Source of the DNA: Hyparrhenia diplandra
Taxonomy: Eukaryota; Streptophyta; Magnoliopsida; Poales; Poaceae
Reading direction: 5' to 3'
Assembly (NCBI GenBank): GCA_015847255.1
Contig: JADLZK010007667.1
Location: 186,001-250,000 of the forward strand
DNA: 64,000 nt
Shown piece after piece: positions 1 to 10,687 of this stretch. Positions within the stretch are counted from its first letter, which is position 1, and each line of letters begins with the position of its first letter. The notes beneath the pieces are model-generated. The model saw nothing but the letters and a program-made list of their open reading frames with translations. It was not told where the DNA came from and did no database searches. Made by a program: the position numbers and the translations under genes.

Positions 1-119
1 AGATCAGAACAACTGCAAATCTGTCATAAGGAACTAAGGTGCTGCGATGCAATCAAAACAAATGTGGTAGAATCACATAACAGTTTCTAGGACACTGGGA
101 ATAAGAATATGGATTCTAC
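1..119 (-). other. Jas intron of TIFY6B (5' part)
   Basis: The donor GT at 119-118 cuts the Jas motif after KRKE plus two bases of the next arginine codon. This is the conserved Jas intron position known from JAZ genes. If the intron is kept, the reading frame meets TAG directly after KRKER (AGG then TAG). The product would keep most of the Jas motif but lose the end of the protein. In Arabidopsis, keeping this intron gives repressors that resist degradation. No acceptor is seen before the left edge. Confidence 0.75.
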
Positions 120-2135
120 CTTTCCTTTCTTTTCTCCAAGAATCGAGCAAGGGACGCCTTTCTAGCTTGAGGGACAGCTGCAACGGACAATAACACTTTC
201 AATACAGTGTAACAAAGAGCAACCATAATTACTGAACACTGCAACGATAGCCAGTTGTGCTATGCAAACCATAAACAGCCAGCAGTACCTCTAGGCATTA
301 TCGCTGCAGCAGTAGTAGTGGCAAGAGTTGAAGGCTGCGCTGCGGGAGCCTGACTTACAGGAGGAACAGCTAACGGGACTGAAGATTTCGAAACTGGGGA
401 CTCAATGTTAGAGCTAGAGGCGCTCCTGGGGAGATTGGAGCTTGCAAGATGCCAGGGATAGGTTTGGAGATGGCAGACGGAGGCGACGAAACATGCTGTG
501 GTCTTTGAAATAGCATCTGCTTTGCAGGCAAAACCTCAGGCACTGTGACTTTTGCTGGAGCGAAAATAGGAGCTTCTGGTTTGCGGATAACAGCGGCTGA
601 GCTTGGTACAGATCCTCTGCTGGCTAAGAACATGAGCTCCTGCGCCTGTTGTGGAATGAAAAATGTCAACGACGGAGCTTAAAGGCAAAGCAAATTAGCA
701 TGAAAACGAAAAGATCATGACAAATTATACCTTCTCAGCTGAGACGTTGTCGAATACATTGACAGAACCGGCGTAGAAGATTGTCAATTGTGCCGTGTTT
801 GGCCTCACCGCATCCCTTCACAGGCAAAACAAAGCAAAGTTTCAGTCGATGCTAATTTCACTGCCACTAACAGCTATATGCATTGATTGATGCAGAGGCT
901 TGGATATTAATATATTCTCCTTTCGAAAAATTTCATAGCCAATTCTATAGTTCTATAAGACACGGTCATAACAGCAAACAAATTAAACTACCTTGTTCCA
1001 TAGAAGCCCACAGTAGAACTGGCCACGGTACTGTTGATGGCAAAAGGCGGCTGCTTGAACGCAGTACCATTCGGAAGGCTAGGCGAGCTCTGGACCCTGA
1101 ACATCGGGTGGTTGTGGTTGAACGGCGACGAGACCGGAACGACTCTAGCCCCGTTGAGCGCATGGTGCGGCGGCGGCTGCGCGCGGTGCACGGCGGCGTA
1201 CTGCGTGCTGTCGGGACCGAAAGATCTCTGCAAAAACATCAGAACCAAGAAGATTAATTAAATAAATTAATTAATTAATTAAAGAGCACTCATCGGAAGC
1301 TGACATGAATCAGAACCAAGAAGAGCAGCCGCGCCGCGCGTACCTGGTGCGTGAGGATACGAGGGGCCGCGTTCTTGGCGCCGTCGAAGGAAGAGGAGGA
1401 GAACTGGGGGAACGAAGGCTCCTCCCTCGCCGCCGACCGGAACGACATCAACGCCGGGGCGGCGCCGGGCTTGCTAGCGAAGGACCAGTCCATTGCCGGC
1501 GCTGCAGCTCCTGCTCCTGCTCTTGCTCCGCCGAAGTAAGCTGGAAGGGAGAGATTGCACACACACACCTCTGAGAAATCAGACGCCGGCCCGGCACATA
1601 AATAAACACAAGAAAGCACGAACCCAGAGACGGATCCGTTAACCATCCCCGTCCTACCCACGAGGAGAGCGAGCAGAGGCAGCTCTCGAAATCAATTCAC
1701 GACACCCGCGGCTGTCCGAAAGGTTCGGCCAGCCTCTCCCCGGAGAAATCCTCGCTTTCTTCACGCATTAAACTCTCGCCCGAATCCAGCGTACACGGCA
1801 GGCCGGCCGCCAAAGGAATTCGGCAGGCATGCCAGCCAAGATAACGTATAAAGCTAAAAAGAAAACAAAATAATACTAGGGGACAGCAGCGCTTGGCTTG
1901 AATTTCTTTCGCAGCAGCGCACCCATGCCGCATCTCGCCGAACCCATCACAGCACGGCACGGCACGGCAAGAAACTTGGGCACGGCTAGGTGCGGGCACA
2001 GATGAGGAAACCCATGGCGGCAGGCGGCGAAAGGAGGGTGGGGAGCATACCTGATTCCTCGGCGCCAGCTGCCTTCTCCTTGTGCGGATGCTGCTGCTGC
2101 TCCTTGCCGATCGCGGCCAGGAAGTCCCTCTCCAT
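120..2135 (-). CDS. TIFY6B: TIFY6b/JAZ4-like jasmonate repressor, 3' end outside window
   Basis: JAZ proteins are nuclear repressors. They bind MYC-type factors, recruit co-repressors through the TIFY/ZIM motif, and are degraded through COI1 when jasmonate rises. The exons read 2051-2135, 1344-1540, 992-1227, 731-815, 289-645 and 120-177, all with GT/AG borders and matching phases. The start at 2135 opens MERDFLAAIGKEQ, the N terminus typical of the TIFY6 subgroup. The MDWSFASKP box lies in exon 2. TIFYAG is near residue 184 in exon 4. The Jas motif, with RKASLARFLEKRKER, is in the sixth exon. The last exon lies beyond the left edge. Exon 5 is 357 nt where splice phases need 358. One more G in the run at 428-431 restores the frame into PRSASSSN; without it, translation ends at 370 and the Jas motif is lost. 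Family assignment is strong; the rice paralogue name is from memory. Confidence 0.87.
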
Positions 2136-2522
2136 CCAACCGGACTCGCGAAAGGAAGGCCGCAGATTTTGCCGGACCTGCCCTCCCTCCCCTCCCGAGG
2201 TAGTAGTAGTAGCTGGTGGGTGGTGGTGGAGTGGAGAGACGGACGGACGGACGGAGACGGACAGCTCGGCACCTCCACCTCCAGGGCAAGGCTCCAACCC
2301 CAAGCAAGCTCTGTGAAGCTTCTCCCTCCCTGCCCCTCGACTCACTGACGGACAAGTGATGACGATGCGCGGCAGCCTTGACCCTTCTCCTCTTGTAGGT
2401 GTGCTATTGTGCTTTGTTTAGTTTAGTTTAATTTAATTTAAATTAATGGCGTGCGCTCCCTTTTTTTTAATGGAAAACGAGGGGCGTTAATTAAAAAATA
2501 GGAGTAGGAAAATAAAAAAATA
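2136..2522 (-). promoter_or_regulatory. TIFY6B leader and proximal promoter
   Basis: This stretch lies directly upstream of the TIFY6B start. It holds a GGAC tandem run at about 2237-2263 and AT-rich TTTAG/TTTAA repeats at about 2416-2445. No clear TATA box position can be fixed. No other gene is visible here. Confidence 0.45.
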
Positions 2523-2770
2523 CTCACTCCGTTCCACAATACTTTGCAATTCTTTTGACTCATATAAACCGTGTTTGATTGGGCGTCTTATTCAAATTTT
2601 TATGTAAATTATAAAACAAACAAAACATCATTACAATATCTTTTAGTGATGTAATAAGTTATAACAAAAAGTGGTAATATTTATTTAAAAAAGTTAAATA
2701 AGGCGGTAGGTTAAACACGGTTTAAATGAAATCAAAACAATTATAAGTACCGTCGAACGGAGGGAGGGAG
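2523..2770. mobile_element. Stowaway-type MITE
   Basis: The ends are CTCACTCCGTTCC and the inverted GAACGGAGGGAGGGAG. TA dinucleotides flank both sides (2521-2522 and 2771-2772), the target duplication of Tc1/mariner-type elements. The 248-bp interior is AT-rich and non-coding. It lies about 390 bp upstream of the TIFY6B start codon and separates the proximal promoter from the G-box cluster. Confidence 0.85.
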
Positions 2771-2879
2771 TAACAGAGAAGGAGTGGTTCGCATGGCGAG
2801 TAGGGGGCGGTGACCGGATCGGGGCGCGTCGCTCTCGGCGGGGCCCGCGCCACGTTTACCGGTTCCCCGGTCGACTCCC

Positions 2880-3156
2880 CACGTGGTACGGCACGACGCC
2901 CTTCCCGCTGCACTCTGGCTGGTTTCATGGAAAGTCACTGACAACTGGGACCGGGAGGTTCGGAGCCCGCGTGTCGGTGGAGGGTGTGCGGCGGCGACCG
3001 AGCGACCAGCGTGCTCCGGAAGCGGTGGGCGGGTCATGGATAGGGCGACACGTGTGTGGGACGAGGAGCGCACGAGGCGCGAACCGCGGTGGGCGCGGGC
3101 AGTGCCTGGCACGGTGGGGCCTCGGGATTCTCTGCGCCGGGAACGGGTCCCACGTG
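2880..3156. promoter_or_regulatory. Cluster of three G-boxes upstream of TIFY6B
   Basis: Perfect CACGTG hexamers occur at 2880-2885, 3049-3054 and 3151-3156. They sit in a GC-rich block 0.75-1.0 kb upstream of the TIFY6B start. G-boxes are the binding sites of MYC2-type bHLH factors, which activate JAZ genes in the jasmonate feedback loop. Use by this gene is inference. Confidence 0.45.
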
Positions 3157-3801
3157 GTTCCTGCCTCCTTCGGACCACGACGATGACCCACTGACCCGAT
3201 GGGAAAAAAATAAGAAAATGGTCAGTTGGTTTGTCGGGGAAAAGATAAAAAAACAGAAATTAATGAAAGGAATTGCGTCACGGGGGCCTTGGCTCGGACT
3301 TTTTAGCGGGTGGCGTGCCGCGCCGGTTTTTGTTTATGGTTTCTCACCATTACCATGTGCCATGTGCGCACGGCGCATCTCTTTTAATTATTTTATATGA
3401 AATTTGTTTTGATTTGATTGGTTTGTGCTTATATATATAAAACAGAAGAAAATGAGCTCCGTAATTTCCACCTCCTAAGTTTATGATTTGGTCAATCCAA
3501 GTGGTGCCATTGTTGACTTTGATTGTGTGTTTGGATTTTGGAGAGTTTTCTTCAATTTGGTTGCATTTTGAAATTTTAAGAATGTAGATATTACTTAGGT
3601 GTGATACATGGATATGAGTTATGATATTACATAGAAGTTGCAAAATCTAATCACGAGCGGCATCTTCCTATTCCTCACCCCAAACTGGCTCGAGGAGGCC
3701 GCCCTTGACCTCGCCGTCGCCCTTGCTAGAAGGAGACGCTAGGTTTGTCAACCTTAATAAATAAAAATGCTCACTTTTGCAAATGTTTCTTTAATTAGTG
3801 A

Positions 3802-3859
<58 letters not shown>

Positions 3860-4147
3860 TGGCGATGTGATATTGTATAAACTAAATTTTTAAGACATAC
3901 CGCTTTCAACCTTTCAATTTCAACATAAAAGATATTAACTTTTTATGAATCGCATTGCATATTTAGACGCATACACACACACACACACACTCTCTCATCT
4001 ACAAATATGCTTACACCCTACTTCTCTTAACACCACTAAAAGGCTAACCCCCTTAGCACATTGTTGACGGTAGATAATGTTCAAAATTAAGTAATTATTT
4101 TCCTTCTAAATTATGGATAAATAATATAAAAGATTATTATTACTAAT
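3157..4147. other. Non-coding stretch with microsatellites
   Basis: I see no gene. The left part is GC-rich and continuous with the G-box block; the right part is AT-rich. It holds an ATT trinucleotide array at 3803-3859 and an AC dinucleotide run at about 3967-3990. Short open frames here have no recognisable motif. Confidence 0.6.
3803..3859. repeat. (ATT)n microsatellite, about 19 units
   Basis: An uninterrupted ATT repeat of about 57 bp. It is likely to vary in length between individuals. Confidence 0.95.
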
Positions 4148-5440
4148 AGATTCCATGAGTTTTGGTGCACACTTAGTTTTACAGGAGAACTCAGAATATT
4201 CCAAAATATCGAAGAAAAGAGAAGAAATAGAGAAACGAGAAGAAAAGGACTAAACCAGGCGATTAGTATAAATTCGGGGGTCTAAAAGACAAGAGAATAC
4301 AACTCGCAAAGGCCGGGCCCCACATGTTAGACTGTGAGGCCGGACGACACCATAAGTGGGGCTGGGTGGCACCTTCATGTGGACCCACGTGTCCTGCTTC
4401 TGGAAGCTTCCCACCATCGACCTTGAGATCCAATCTAAGCCATCCAATCAAGTCATTCCCAAAAAAAAAGTCGGTTTGATCCAAGGCCTGAGATTCATAC
4501 CACCGGCCTATATAAGCAAGGGCAGGGGTACCCCTAAAACCCTAATTCATTATCTCTTAGTTGTAGAGGTATCCCAATGTAAGGATATCTCTCTCAGAGA
4601 TTAGAGAATTATAGATTAGACATTAAGATTAGAAGTAGATTAGATCTAATCAAGAGTAAGGAAGAGTGGAGTTGTGCTCCAGTTCTGAAAGAGTCTTCAG
4701 AGTATGGTATGTCCTTGTATCTTCTCTACAAGACTTATGCTTTAATATATTTATCTTCTTTATTTACTTTTATGCTTTCCATATATATGTTTAGTATAGT
4801 ATTTATTCATTTGCATGGGATCTTCGTATTGAGTGCTCCAGTTATTCATGGTAGCTAGAGTAGTAATCTATAGTGTAGACATGATGTTTAGACTATAGGT
4901 TACCTGAGGTTGCGCTCAACCCTCCGATTAGTTGTGGTAGCCCCAGGGGTGACAGCTCTGTTAGGCCTTTGTAATCCACCACGTTAGGGTTCATGTTCAT
5001 AGAGCTTTTGGCAGCCTTCCCCCAACTACTTCTTCCCAGTCTTTCTCGAGAGTTGGAAAGGTACTATTGCTCCAAAGTGCTTGTGTATGATTGCTATATC
5101 TATCCATACTTCAGTCATCTTAGAACCAAAGTAGTAGAGAAGTATTTAGTAACCTTGATCTCTCCCGTTGACCTCTTGATTAACTTAGTTACTCTTTTAT
5201 AATTTGGCATGTTATTATTTTATGCTTTGTATTCTTTATTTATCATTTATCACTTACCCCTCTTTAGTCTAGTCGGTTTACTAAGTTAGCAGATACATGA
5301 TTGTGAGTTATTAGAATTCTTTACCATTAGCTTCCCCGTGGATACGATACTCTAGAATACTCACCTAAGAAAAGCTATGATGGTGTTCTATGCGCTTGCG
5401 AGAATCCTTCATATTCTTTTAGCAGTTAACAAACATCAAC
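4148..5440 (+). mobile_element. Degenerate LTR of an LTR retrotransposon
   Basis: The segment runs from GATTCCATGAGTTTTGGTG to a tail with GATACGATACTCTAGAATAC and GCGCTTGCGAG. It has an internal TATA-like box (CCTATATAAGC near 4507) followed by AACCCTAATTCATT, like an LTR promoter. The same blocks in the same order occur at 49324-50899, including GGTCGGTTTGATCCAAGG and the TATA region. No coding internal region adjoins it. The left end has lost the canonical TG, so the borders are approximate. Confidence 0.6.
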
Positions 5441-5455
5441 ACACATTCAAACATT

Positions 5456-5700
5456 TTTTTTCTCAAACACCCAAGAGACTCGTGGCGTCTTTGTATTAAG
5501 AAAGAGAGTTTTTACAATCACAATATCAACGAAAACATCAACGATCCTTGTGCACTCTAAATAGGGATATTGGCTGGCAATGAAGCTCTACACCCTTTAC
5601 AAACAGCGAGGATTAGACTACTCCCTGTACAAGACACCCTAAGCTTTTGGCTCATTTGAAGCCCACCCGGTGAGCCGTGAACAGGATCATCTAGGCTAAG
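5456..5700 (-). mobile_element. Truncated LINE-type insertion with 14-bp target duplication
   Basis: CACATTCAAACATT occurs directly before the insertion (5442-5455) and directly after it (5701-5714). The insertion starts with a T run on the plus strand, so the element is minus-oriented with a poly(A) tail. A 14-bp duplication and an A tail are typical of target-primed (non-LTR) retrotransposition. Only about 245 bp of tail is present and no coding frame is recognisable. It interrupts the sequence just right of the 4148-5440 LTR. Confidence 0.75.
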
Positions 5701-5741
5701 CACATTCAAACATTAAGAATCGAATTCAAGAAAAATGCCCC

Positions 5742-6210
5742 TGTCACGGCCGCCTTCGAGGGGTGGCAGCGACAAGGGTCGGCGACGCTAGGGTTCGAAG
5801 AGGGGGGCGGCGGCACGGGGGAGGGGGGCGGAGACGGGCGAGTGTCGGGGCAAGAGCGGGGAATATTTTCTATATTTGCTTGTCCCTAAAAGATTACATC
5901 CTTCTTGTTTATATGGCCCTCCTATAGGACTTGTATCTCAAGCAATCTCTGAAGGTTTTCTTATATTTTTTAATTACCTTTTACAAGCAAACCCTTATTC
6001 TTTTTCTAATAGGAGATTTCCTTATAGATTGTAATATCTCATGCACACAAAAAGTCATAATCCTAATCCGAAGTGGAGACGACGTGGGAGAGGGAGGAGG
6101 TGGCGGTGGCCGAGCCCTAGCACGCGCCCGCCCCTTTCATGGGCTGGCTCGGCCGGTTGGGCCGCCCTGGCCTCCTCCAGGCTGGCCTGGGCCGGTCCTG
6201 TACCGTGACA
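5742..6210 (-). mobile_element. Solo LTR, same family as the 10-13 kb element
   Basis: Its ends are TGTCACGG and CCGTGACA. The middle matches the LTRs at 10040 and 12636: AGATTACATCC, a TATA-like box, GACTTGTA followed by AGCAATCTCT, and ACCTTTTACAAGCAA. GC-rich blocks flank an AT-rich core as in those LTRs. GCCC occurs at both outer borders, a weak target duplication. No internal region is attached, so this is a solo LTR left by recombination. Confidence 0.7.
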
Positions 6211-7332
6211 CGCCCTAGTGTTGATAAGCAAAAAAAAAAAAAAATGTTAGTATCCGTACAAAGTTTGCAAAGATTCCTTGTTCCATGTTCCATCTCCATG
6301 CCCTAATGCTATATTAAATAGTCAATGAAATCAAGATAGCTCGAAGCTTACTTTATAGTAAAGGTCATGTGGGACTAGCTAGCTGCTACTGCCAGGCAGT
6401 AGATCATAAGTTTTTCAAATTTCAACTGGCTAGGGTTGTTGCGCTAAAATAAGTAATTAACTATTACTTAGTGCTAGGTACGGTCTGTTCAAACGTGCCC
6501 ACATCTAATTAATAGTTCAGAACCGTCATTTAGTTGCAAAAACAACATTATAGCATTGCTTTGCATAAAGTACCGACAAGATTGCAAAGAGCTGGTCTGA
6601 TCCTCCCATGTGCTGCTGCTCCTTTGTATCGTCCTTGTTTGATTCGGAGGTATGTCATTGCTAGTGCTCCAAATTCGTCTCTTTTTGCAAATCACATTAG
6701 GGTATATATTTATGCTCACATCCTGCATACATATATGCACACTTGCCCTATATAGTTTCAAACCTTATCTCTATGTGCAGTTCCGAAAAGCTAAATCGAT
6801 GGCATATATTTTGAAATTCATAAAGTCACAGCAGATACTTTGCTATGTATTAAATTTTAGAATATATATATATATTTTTAAATATGGTTGGCCACGTCAA
6901 GTCAAAAGACTTATCTACAGGATGGATCCACCACAACAATTCTAACCAATTCGCTTGGTTCTCCAAATTTGATCAATTTAATATAGCACCCCGCTTTTAC
7001 ACCTTCTCTCCGATCCATGGTTTCATAAAACCAAAAAAGAAACAAATCAATTCCCATTCCAATAATTACCATTTTTGTTAGAAGCTTAAAGGGAGAGTCG
7101 TTAATCCAATCCTGCAAATAATTAAGAGTTACTACTATTTGAATACACATAGGATTTCGTACAGGTTCTTTTTCAAAACATAAAAGTCATCGGATTTGCT
7201 AAGTTGACTTGAATAGATTAGTTATATGCTCCATCAGATAAGGAATTTTTTTTATGTATATGGTTTTATTCCATAAATATAAAAAAACTGATGAAAATTT
7301 AGGACATAAGCATAACAAGTTGACTAGAAAAT
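6211..7332. other. No gene seen
   Basis: AT-rich DNA with short TA repeats (around 6863-6877) and scattered small open frames without motifs. I cannot assign it to a gene or a repeat family. Confidence 0.5.
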
Positions 7333-8321
7333 GAGTGAAATGCACCAATGGTCCATTAACTTTTGGTAGGGTTGAAAGCGACACACTTTAAGCGCACATG
7401 GCGCTCCCCTCACTTAGGTCCATCAACTTTCAAAGTGGGTTTTCAGTGAAGGTCGCTCCCCCTCAGAGTCGAAGGTGTCCACCTCGTGCGTCTGCTCTAC
7501 GAGCATTAACTTTTGGCCGACGAGGGTTTCGAGCGCGGGGTTTGAGGCCGAGGAGGTCCATCAACTCTCAAAGTGGGTTTTGACGAGCGGTCCATTAACT
7601 TTTGCCCATGTTTCGACGTTGAGCGCGGCCGGGCAGGAGGTCCATCAACTCAAATGAAAGGTGGTTTTCGAAGTCCATAAACGAGGTTGGACGCGTCGAG
7701 GTTTTGTCTATGTTTCACTTAGGTCCATGGTGGTCGTTCGCCGAGACCGCCGCCGGTCGGGAATTTGGTCGTGTTGGCCTCGGGGCCGTGTCCTTTTTCC
7801 CTGTTCGGCAGATAAAGCTGCCGAGGTGGTGGCGTTGTCCGTTTTTTAACCTAGGAAAGCTTTCGCGTTGAAAGGAAGGAAAGGAAGGGGCTCACCGATG
7901 CGGGCACGGGATTTGTCATGAGTGTCCACCGTGCACGGGCATGAGGTAGAGCCTGACTAGAAAATGAGTGAAATGCGATTTAGGTCCCCCCCATCTTGTG
8001 TTGTCGTCGACCGTATCACTGCGGTTTTGTCTATGCGCGCGCCGCCCACGACGGCCAAGATTAAGAGGAGAGCATAACAAGCCGAATTAAAGGATGACGC
8101 CGACACCCAACACCACGCCCGTTGTCCCTATGAAAGTGGTTTTGAGTCCATAAACTTTTTGTCTATCGTCCGGCCGCGCACACCACGCCGCTCCACGCGC
8201 TGCCGTGGCCAGTGCCGCGCGCGGCTACCACACTTAGCCGCACGGCCGGCCCATGTGCGCTCCCGGGACTCTGCGCCTTGTGGGGCTTGCGTCGCCACAC
8301 CCGCATTGGTGTATTTCACTC
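7333..8321. mobile_element. Non-autonomous Mutator-like element
   Basis: The ends are inverted: GAGTGAAATGCACCAATGG on the left, and the reverse of CATTGGTGTATTTCACTC on the right. A perfect 9-bp direct repeat, CTAGAAAAT, lies outside each end (7324-7332 and 8322-8330). A 9-bp duplication is the mark of Mutator-like elements. The 989-bp interior has no transposase. It holds several GGTCCAT(T/C)AACT repeats near the left end and a GC-rich core of unknown source. An extra copy of GACTAGAAAATGAGTGAAAT lies inside at 7954-7973. Confidence 0.82.
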
Positions 8322-8374
8322 CTAGAAAATTTGAGAGCATCCTCTGATGAGAAGAAAAGGTTTTTACACATGTA

Positions 8375-8514
8375 CTCCTTCCGTTTTAAATTATAAGTTA
8401 TTTTGATTTTTTATATACATAGCTCTTTTATTATGCATCTAAACACAATGCGTAAGTGTGTATAATAAAATTAAAACGTCTTGTGTATATACAATTAATT
8501 TGAAATGGAGGAAC
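8375..8514. mobile_element. Short Stowaway-like MITE
   Basis: It begins CTCCTTCCGTTTTAAATTA and ends TTTGAAATGGAGGAAC, with TA on each side. About 140 bp, AT-rich, non-coding. The ends have drifted from the family consensus. Confidence 0.6.
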
Positions 8515-9361
8515 TATTTTACAGAAAATTTGTAATTAATAACAAACTAATAATAATAAGATTGAGGATCATTCTCGTCTCTCGAGTCTATATACTGGAC
8601 CAGGAAGCTCTAACATGCACGCACTACGCAGTACACATATCATATCGTACATCCACGCCAGTTTTTTTTTATAGTAACAAAAGATTACATGCCACCCATG
8701 CATCGTCGGTAGAGATTAGAGAAAAGAGAACCATCGCATCATCATTAGGAATAGTGGAAGCAGAGTATGCTCCACGTGTCATTGATCAGACGAATGACTT
8801 CCTAAACAAATGATGATGTGATTCATCAATCAAGCATGCAAGCTATATATATTCCTATGTGTGCATAATTAATAATAAATTAATGGCTCAATGGTGCTAT
8901 TCATGCAAAGATGTTTGTTTGGCACAACTCACAACAGCTTCACGAGTTGTCGTTTTTTTTAAAGTAGCTTATCATCTCTCATTCATTTCTCTCTCATATC
9001 TATGCATATCTATGCATGAAGTTGTTGGTGAAGTTATTTTGCCCAATAAGTTTTTAAAAATAGCTTAGCTTCACCTAAAGAGTTACATATAAAGTTGGTT
9101 TTTATAAAAAAAAATAATTTTATTAGTGAAAGCTGAAGTGAGCAAGACGGGGCCTAATAATAAAATAATGGCTCAAAAAAAAAACACAGCAGAGTAGGAA
9201 GCTAGCTGAGACCTTTTAATTAAAATAAATCCACAGTGTGGTCAAGTCGATCTAGTGATATCTTATACTAATGACCATTACGTAAGTGATGACATCGCAA
9301 GTCATATGACTATCGGAGAACTATATATTTACATATACCTTTGATGATGTGTTACCATATA
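8515..9361. other. No gene seen
   Basis: AT-rich DNA with short open frames only. No motif, repeat family or RNA gene is recognised. Confidence 0.5.
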
Positions 9362-9624
9362 CTCTCCTTCATATTGAAAAAGAAAGACGTTTTGGATAAG
9401 GTTTGTGTCAAACATTGGAAATATAAATCATGAATAACTTTTTAAGTCGTTGGGTTTGGAAATATGAAAATTATATCAATAGATTTGTCTTGAAAATTAC
9501 TTTCATAAAAATATACATATATAATTTTTCAATAAATATTTTTATAGAAATATAAGTAAAAATTATTTTTTAGAGACGGTATCGTTGTCCTAAACGTCTT
9601 TTGTTTTCAAGTACGAGGAGGGAG
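9362..9624. mobile_element. Stowaway-type MITE, shared family, copy 1
   Basis: TA flanks both ends and the right end is GGAGGGAG. The interior has AAGACGTTTTGGA, GTCAAACATTGGAAA and AATCATGAATAACTTT. The same blocks recur at 27004-27257 in the same orientation and at 16552-16806 in reverse. Confidence 0.82.
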
Positions 9625-10039
9625 TATGATTTTTGCAGCTGGAAACATAATTAATGCTAACGACATGCAGTGTGTGCATGCAAAAGCTATCCCTGCAGAT
9701 TGGAATAATTGGAACTGTAGGAAACGCGTGCTCGCATGCTCTTATGGAGTCGATCATCTGTGAAGATACTTCTTGTAACAATCAGTTGATATTGAATGTG
9801 CTTGTGCTACAAACTTACAAATAATCTGGAATGCCACATCTGGCCAAGCAGCACCGGCAAATTCAGCAGATGCCGTAGGTGCACCAACTCCGAAAGGTAA
9901 TGCATGCACACCTCATCTGTGTTAAGGAAAGGATACCAGGGAGAAACATCAGTTGGCGTCTTAAGAAGATCACCTCTATTAATGCAAAAATAACAGAGGC
10001 GGTCTGAGCTATGGCTGTCGTCTTTTAACTCTCTCAGCC
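9625..10039. other. No supported gene
   Basis: This stretch is less AT-rich than its surroundings and has short exon-like frames on both strands. None has a recognisable motif or a consistent pair of splice sites. It may be a decayed gene fragment, but I cannot show it. Confidence 0.35.
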
Positions 10040-10677
10040 TGTCAAATTCCGGCTAGATCGGGCGGAATTGACACGTGTTCGTCGACCGTTGGAGCTCCGA
10101 AGACGGGTAGGGGGCTGCAATCACTCGCCCGGCGGCGACGAGCAGCAGCACGAGCAGCAGCGAGGGAGGGAGGGGCCACAGCGAGGGGGGGGCGGCGGCG
10201 GCGCGCGCGTCGCGCCGCCTTGCGGCGCGGGGCAGCGCTTGGGCGGCGCGAGGGCGGCGGCGGCGGTGGAGGTTGAGAGGCAGGGGAATAGATGGATACT
10301 AATTTTTATTGTTTGCTTATCCCCAAAGAGATTACATGCCTCTCGCTTATATAGCCCGGCTAGTGAGACTTGTAATGTAAGCAATCTCTCTATAAGGTTT
10401 CCTTATAAGATTGGAATACCTTTTACAAGCAATATTTATTTATTTCCTAATAAGGGTCTTCCTTATAGATTGGAATATCCCCTTTTACACACCAAAAATC
10501 ATAAGATAATCCTAACTTGAAGACGAAGCGAGTTGGATTCGGACGGGAGGGGGAGGCGGTGGCGGCAAGGGGCGTCGGCCCCCCTTGCGCTGCGCGCGCC
10601 CCAGCCCCCTCTCGGGCCGGCGGCCGTCGCGTCGGGCCCAATTAGCCCTTCCGGGCTGGCCCACTCGGGTCATGACA
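10040..10677 (-). repeat. 3' LTR of the 10-13 kb element
   Basis: 638 bp, starting TGTCAAATTCCGG and ending GGGTCATGACA on the plus strand. It matches 12636-13226 block for block apart from indels in its GC-rich and homopolymer parts. It holds a TATA-like box, CTATATAAGC on the minus strand, near 10345. Confidence 0.85.
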
Positions 10678-10687
10678 TTTCCCCACC

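Noticed and set aside
883..1257. Plus-strand frame of 124 codons over TIFY6B
   Set aside because: It is the antisense of exon 3 and its flanks, which carry conserved JAZ sequence on the minus strand.
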